In this document: piece by piece, positions 58,181 to 64,000 of the stretch
Layout of the letters: each line of letters begins with the position of its first letter
How positions within the stretch are numbered: position 1 is the stretch's first letter
Assembly: GCA_032871835.1 (NCBI GenBank)
Contig: CM065295.1
Coordinates: forward strand, 70,488,687 to 70,552,686
DNA from: Dipteronia dyeriana
Taxonomy: Eukaryota; Streptophyta; Magnoliopsida; Sapindales; Sapindaceae
DNA: 64,000 nucleotides
Direction of reading: 5' to 3'
Made by a program: the position numbers and the translations under genes
Notes under the pieces: model-generated
What the model saw: only the letters and a program-made list of their open reading frames with translations
What the model was told of the DNA's origin: nothing
Databases searched by the model: none

Positions 58181-59340
58181 TATGAGGGTTTACCAACGTA
58201 AGACCAAAGAACGTAAATCTGGAATCCATCAGAAAAAAAGATATTTGAAATTCAACTAAAACTTTTATATTCTCCTCAAAACAAAGTACAAGATGTTTAA
58301 ATAGCCTCTGAAAACCCTAACTAAAAGCAAAAAGACCAAATTGAACATTCACTAAACAAATAAAGGTTAAAACGAAAAAACTAAAAAATGAAAATAAAAC
58401 TTCAAATACCCGACAGTCTGCCTTAATCAGCTATTTTTAGAGTGCAAATGACCTCAACCGGGGAACCCAATTACCACGACATAGATCGCTAAAATCCCTT
58501 TCCGAAAACATATTATAATAGGCAATCGGACAACCGAACTAAAAGTTATGTCCGTTTCTTTGAACCAGCTCTTTTAGTCGTGCCTATTTTTTTTTTTGTC
58601 AATTTTCTATCCAACTCTTCTTCAAACTCCAATGCTAGTTGTCCTACATCATGATTAGACTACATCACTTAATATTATAATTTAAATTTGTATTTTTGAC
58701 ATTTATTCATCCATTTTTCTTTTTGTGACTAATGGGTAAATGGCTTAGCTAAATACTGTACTTCATCAACTGTCAAACCTATGTATGTCATAGTCAGATA
58801 GCTGATAAAACTCAGGTTACTTCAAGAAGCATTCAGCGCTTCATAAAACCTTATTAGCAACTCTATTAAGAGGATCACAATCACATATCATGAGAACATC
58901 TGAGCATTAAAGGTAGATGATTAGCTAGAGAAATTGTAATGCGCAACATAATTCAATACACAACTCAAAACTGCTTGTATGGGTAACATATTATAGCTTG
59001 TTGGGTTTTGTGAAGCTTGAAATCAGCCAAAGAACCTAAAACCGGAAGGAAGCATGGCGTAGACTGTGAAATAGACATGAGGTGCAAACCGTGACACACA
59101 GTGCTGAATTACAGAGAGTTAATGCGGTGTAGATCGCGGTATAGACAAGATGCACAGATTACGGTATAAGGAGCGGTGGTTTCCAAAGGTTTACCGGGCT
59201 GCAGGGCACGGGCTGCAGACCGCGGCCCATACCATGATGACCGGCACAGACATGAGGTGCAAACATTAGCAGATCTTATAAGGATCTTATCGAACCTATA
59301 CAAACAGCCTTCTACAGCGAGATAGGTCCATCAAACAAAT
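58181..59340 (+). mobile_element. Retroelement-derived noncoding region with GC-rich block 5 at 59060-59280
   Basis: The GC-rich block repeats agaccgcggccc, gtgcaaaccgtgac and gatcgcggtatagac words, like the blocks at 45975-46160 and 47755-48060. The remaining part has no coding signal. It lies just upstream of Copia gag text, so it may be the 5' side of that element. Confidence 0.4.
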
Positions 59341-60480
59341 AAGTTGGTAATCTGAAGATTTTAGAGAATCAGAGTTTCAAGGATCATCTGAACCAGTTCA
59401 ATGAAGTCAAAGATGGGTTAAGTTTGATATCTATGGTATTTGATGAGGAGTTCTCGGGCAGCATCTTACTTTCCAAGAAGCTAGACAGTTGAGCGATGAC
59501 ATGTCAATCGATCGCCAACTCGTTTCGAAAAGAGAAGATAAACTTCCAGCAGGTTATGAGATCATGACCGAAGAAATCAGGATGCGTGAAACAGGTTCAA
59601 GGGCATATTCTTCCGCACTGAACATGGAAGGTAGAAAAGGCAGTGGCGAAAATCGAAACAAGAATCAACAGTGTATATCAAAGTCTAGAGGTAAATCAAA
59701 GTCCATGGGCTATCAAGGCAGTAACTCAGGTAATCAGCAACGAAACAAGAAAGACATCAAGTGCTGGAATTGTGGCAAGATGGGTAACTACTCGAATGAG
59801 TGTATGTCCGGTAAGAAAGACGATGGCAAGAGCAGAGCGAATTTTGTTTCAGAAGTGTCAAAGGACTGCCTTATTAAAGCAAGACAAAATCTTGACTGTT
59901 CAACTCAGGGGCATCATTCCATGCCACCTCACACAGGAAATTGTTTGAGAACTGCGTTTCCAAAAATTTTGGTAAGGTGTATTTTGTTGACGATTAAGCA
60001 TGTGATATTACCAGGAAGGGAGATGTGAAGATTCAGGTGAATGGGTCAGTTTGGAAGCTCGACAACGTGAGGCACGTACTGCACTTGAGGAAGAATTTGA
60101 TCTCCATAGAGCAGTTAGCATTAAACGGTTGTGTGACGACTTTCACCGGAGATAAGTGGAAGATCTGGAAAGGGGCAATGACAATTGCTCGGAGAATTAA
60201 GAATGGACCACTTTACACAACTACTGATAGGTATAGATCAGCTATAGTTGAGGAAGGTATAGAGGATCCGAATATGTGGCACCAGATGTTTAGACACATA
60301 AGTAGTCAGAGGCTGAAGTGTCTGCATTCGAGAGGTAAACTACCAGGGTTGAAGTCCGTTGAGGTTGATTTCTGCCAATGAAAGAGTAATGAAAGGGAAA
60401 GCCTTTCGCTAAGGACTCTTGTTATCTTCACTTGCGATTCTCCATGTTCTCTTACCCAATTGCCCATTCAAGTATAGAAA
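59341..60480 (+). pseudogene. Copia C4 gag to pre-integrase remnant
   Basis: Visible in order: gag C-terminus (LNQFNEVKDGLSLISMVFDEEF near 59395 and KLPAGYEIMTEE), a zinc knuckle CWNCGKMGNYSNEC near 59760 in which the His is Asn, then VWKLDNVRHVLHLRKNLIS and the gag-pre-integrase block MWHQMFRHISSQRLKCLHSRGKLPGL near 60280. The protease catalytic motif is not recognisable; the frame changes near 60010. A TGA at 60379-60381 ends the frame and the element is truncated by about 60480. No LTRs found. Confidence 0.85.
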
Positions 60481-61192
60481 GAAGTGAGTGATAAGGAACA
60501 TTAGCAGATCCAAGCTCTTTCATTTTTTTTTCTTTTTGAAAGATTTTAATTGTTTTTTTATTAAATTTATATATTTTTTCAAAATTAATGTTTAATATTT
60601 TAAATTCTTTCTTTAAATGTAATTGTTATTTAATAAAAAATCTTCATGTAATAGATAATATGAATTATTGTAAAATTTTGATACCAACTGAAACCATTTT
60701 AAGTGTTTTTATTTTCAGAATATAGTTTTCAGCATATGCTACTAAACACGTTTTCGGATTTCAAAATTAAAACAAAAAATATTATTTTCATTTTCATTTG
60801 CCTTTTCGAAAAACAACAAATGAAAAACACTTATAGAACATACCATAAGTTTTTTGTAAAACATTTTCAGATTTGATCAAACTGTCAGTTTCAGTTTCTT
60901 CAAACTTTCACACTTCTTAGTAATCTAAGGATTGTTATTACTCTTTATTTATATAATATTCTCCACCATTGAACAAAGAGCATATAGATTAATGAAAATT
61001 TAAATTACAAATTTTAAGTTAATATAATCTAACCTTTAAATAATTATCAATTTAATTTTTTATGTTATTAATTTTGATCAATAAGGTCCGTGTTGTTTCA
61101 TTGTACTATATAAATGTAATAAGGAAATGTTTGGTGCTCCACACCAAAAAGGACTAGCACACCTTACTATTACTTAATTTGTATTATATAGT
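60481..61192. other. AT-rich flank with a Tourist-like fragment at about 60670-60860
   Basis: The stretch ttttcatttgccttttcgaa ... aatgaaaaacacttatagaacatacc resembles, in reverse order, an end of the element at 39773-40692. Otherwise nothing recognised. Confidence 0.4.
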
Positions 61193-62195
61193 AGGGTAAA
61201 TCGTATTTTAGTCCCCGTAGTTTGTTTTAATTTACGTTTAGTCCACAGTCAGATGTATAGAATGACCTTAATACCCATGTTGTGTGTTCATCCCATTGAA
61301 AAGACCATTTTACCCTTAGCCATTCAAAATTAAAAAGTAATATTAAAATAAAAAATAATTAAACCCCTTGTTCATCGATCAGGAAACCAAAAAAGAAAAA
61401 AACCAAATCAATTCTAAAAAATCTACAAATCAATCCTATCAACAAATTTCATCTCATAATCGTATTTCTCCTTCAATAAATTTCAACAAAAAAAAAAACT
61501 TGTTCCAGACACACATCAGATGGACCAGATGTGCTTTATCTGAGATGGAGGTTATATGGAATGGCTTCATCTGAGATTGGCTTCATCTGAGATGGGCTTC
61601 ATCGATCTGGAAACCGATGTGTACTTTTGAAACAGATTGTTCATCTATCTGGAAAAAAAAAACGCCTCAGATTAAACAAAAACATTGTCACCATATTTCC
61701 ACATTTAGGGTTTAATCTCAAAACATTTCCAGATTTTGTTTCCTTTCATAGAGAATCTAAATCCCTAGTCGTCGCCACTACCACCATCACCAAACCCTAG
61801 CCACCCCAAAACACTGTCAACCACCACCACCATCAAACCCTAGCCACCCCAAAAAACTATCAACCACGACCAAACCAATCGAAACCCACACCTAATTCAA
61901 CCCAGAACCCACCCACATCAACACTCAAACGAACCCAGAAACCGCCCTTAAACCAATCGAACAAACACCCGTATTAACGCACAATCGAACCTAGAAACCA
62001 TCCACATCAACACCCAATCGAGCCCAGAAACCACTCCTAAACCAAATGAGCTGACACCCAGTCAAAGGGAAAAACAAAGAAGAAGAAGAAGAAGAAGAAG
62101 AAGAAGACGGGAGAGGAAGAGATCAGGGTTGGTTCATGTTGGCAAGGTCGTTTCTTCGTCGTTGTTGAGCGAGTTGATTTCTTCGTCATCTCATT

Positions 62196-62231
<36 letters not shown>

Positions 62232-62759
62232 CACGATGATGAAGGAATGGTGAAGAAGATGATGTTTGAGTTGTGGAGTTTACAGTGAACGTGTGTTAGA
62301 TCTTTGTTTTAATTAAATTTTTTATTCAAAAAATATATAATTGATAATTTTTTTAATGAAAAAAAGTTATTTTTTTAGAAAATATTCTATTTGATCTCCA
62401 CCATCCATTTTTTATTTTTGAGAAAGATGGAGGGTGGAGATCTGTTTAAAAATTATTATTTAATTTTTAATTTAATTTAAATAATATGTATTTAATTTAA
62501 TAGTATTTATTTATTTATTTAAAATTAATTGTATACTACTATTATACCCTTTGATTAAATGAGATTCTAGAACATCAGATGTTGTTTTACCTTTTTACCC
62601 TCGTTAACCTTCGTTGACTTGACGAAACCCTAATACAATGGGACGGTAGGGACTCATATCCGTATTGTCAGAAATGATGGACTAAAAGTTATAATACCAA
62701 AAAATCGTGGACTAAATACAGATTAAGACAAACTACGGAGACTAAAATACGATTTTCCC
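61193..62759. mobile_element. TIR element, 1567 bp, with about 50-bp inverted ends and gene-leader-like core
   Basis: Left arm gggtaaatcgtattttagtc ... gtagtttg and right arm, reversed, gggaaaatcgtattttagtc ... gtagtttg pair over about 50 bp. The 8-bp word TATATAGT flanks both sides (61185-61192 and 62760-62767). The core 61740-62290 holds accaccaccaccatcaaacc repeats, an (AAG)n run at 62079-62105 and an (AG)n run at 62199-62229, like a plant gene's 5' region, but no coding domain. Could be a Mutator-like element that picked up a gene leader. Confidence 0.75.
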
Positions 62760-62767
62760 TATATAGT

Positions 62768-63060
62768 ATTTGTTACATTTTATAGTCATACTAAATTGTA
62801 CGTCGGATTGATTAAATATGGTTTGAACCGTATTAATACATACAGTTGGGAGACGTTAGACTTAAATATTTTAAAAAAAAAATCAAAAAATAATAATAAA
62901 ATAAACGTGAGGCCTCCTCCTTCAAGGGGTCGCCGGCCTCCATTCATGATATGTATGCATGGCACTTTCTGAAGGGATGCGCTACTGAATGTTAAAATTG
63001 AGTACAAGTATATAGTAAAGAGATAACTGTCCTTCAAACTTCTTCCTCGAATATATATAT
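62768..63060. other. Unassigned spacer
   Basis: Contains a short CG-rich stretch (gaggcctcctccttcaaggg, 62910-62940). No supported gene. Confidence 0.35.
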
Positions 63061-64000
63061 AGTGAGATATGTCACATTTTTTTATGTGTTGCAATGATGT
63101 CATCGTTTTAATAACTTAAGTTTAAAAGACACCTATTATGGTGAACTATCCAAATTGTCCTTAAATAATCTATTTTTTATTCTCATTATGCTTCCATCTA
63201 CATTTTGAAAACGATAATTCCTCTCTCTCTTCAAAAAACTTGTCTCTCTCCAGATTATGCACAAGAAGATAACATATATTTGTGGTCTTCGTTTATATAT
63301 TTTTATATATTTCTGTGTGGTTTAACAATGTATCCATTCGTTATGATTTGTTGTCTAGTCTTTGTATGAAAATGTATGAACATTTTATTTTTTAAAGGAT
63401 CGAGCATTTTATTTTTAAAAATAAGGTTTAGTTAAATCGAGAATATTTTTTAAAGGATCGAGAATTTTTTTCAAAGGATCGAGAATTTTTTTCAAAGGAT
63501 CGAAAATGTTTTTCAAAGGATCGAAAATGTTTTTCAAAGGATCGAGATTTTTTTTAAAGGATCGAGAATATTTTCAAAGGATCGAGAATTTTTTTTCAAA
63601 GGATCGAGATTTGTTTTTAGAATATTAGGTTTAGTCAAATCGAATATTTTTCAAAAGATCGAGATTTTTTTTAAGGATCTAGATATTTTTTTCAAATGAG
63701 CGAGAATATTTTTCAAAGGATCGATAATTTTTTCAAAGGATCGAAAATATTTTTCAAAAGATCGAGATTTTTTTTTAGAAAATTAATGTTTAGTTAAATC
63801 GAGTATATTTGTTTCAAGGGATCGAACATATATTAGAAAGAATCGATGAGTTTTTTTTTTTAAGAATCGAGTATATTTTTCAAAGGATCGAGAATATTCT
63901 TTTTTGAAAAATTGGTTTAGTTAAATCGAGTGAGCTTTTAGTAAAAGTTTCGAGCTTTTTAAATACTGATAAAAAAAAAGATGCGTAGCGCCTGAGTTTA
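63061..64000 (+). repeat. Large dispersed repeat, copy 2, with 'ttttcaaaggatcgagaa' minisatellite, continues past the window
   Basis: 63063-63430 matches 34390-34780. 63400-63960 is a minisatellite of about 20-bp units (ttttcaaaggatcgagaattt and variants), with interspersed ggtttagttaaatcgag phrases as in copy 1. The end aaaaaaaagatgcgtagcgcc parallels 36178-36200. No solo LTR is inserted in this copy. Confidence 0.8.

Noticed and set aside
62037..62234. 65-codon Leu/Ser and Phe-rich minus-strand frame
   Set aside because: It is a translation of (AG)n and (AAG)n microsatellites.

Overview
The window is nuclear DNA of a flowering plant, most likely a eudicot. It is AT-rich, its few genes have plant-type splice sites and TATA boxes, and the rest is plant transposable-element families. 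I cannot name the species.

I support three host genes. Two are intronless family-1 UDP-glycosyltransferases (5600-7045 plus, 481 aa; 37637-39046 minus, 469 aa). They resemble each other and the UGT89 group, lie about 30 kb apart and face each other, so they look like a duplicated and inverted pair separated by transposon growth. The third is a two-exon gene for a secreted peptide precursor of the root meristem growth factor (RGF/GLV/CLEL) family (57109-57627 minus, 140 aa). Its signal peptide lies in exon 1 and the peptide motif DYHVPKSHPPRNN sits exactly at the C-terminus.

Layout. 0-5 kb: a decayed, multi-exon transposon-borne gene with a DUF1985-like region and a C-terminal Ulp1/C48 cysteine-protease domain, then a 140-bp-period repeat. 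5.4-7.5 kb: UGT 1. 7.9-23.4 kb: a nest in which a minus-strand Copia element (C2) is broken by a CACTA-type element (8319-17963, TSD TTT), by a 2.1-kb LTR-like unit (19784-21891, TSD CCTTC) and by a hAT-type element (22501-23186). The CACTA element itself contains a complete but dead Copia (C1, 11898-16822, two 269-bp LTRs, TSD AGCGA), a hAT-type element in a repeat with a tRNA-like segment, and several MITEs. 23.5-37 kb: MITEs, tandem repeats, a solo LTR (34783-35658, TSD ATAAG) and retrotransposon debris. 37.6-39.2 kb: UGT 2. 39.4-53.5 kb: MITEs, a second 2.1-kb LTR-like unit (43790-45969, TSD CGCTG), and minus-strand Gypsy debris that mixes Tat-like and Athila-like pieces. A Copia 5' LTR with its PBS follows (C3, 51362-53499) and is itself interrupted twice. 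53.7-57 kb: microsatellites, foldback MITEs and an unassigned open region. 57.1-57.7 kb: the RGF gene. 58-64 kb: Copia gag debris, a 1.6-kb TIR element with 5'-UTR-like content, and a second copy of a minisatellite repeat found at 34.4-36.3 kb.

No tRNA or rRNA gene, CRISPR array or prokaryote-type system is visible. The window's interest lies in the peptide gene, the diverged UGT pair and an unusually readable insertion history with many intact target-site duplications. All coordinates, alignments and domain calls were made by eye.
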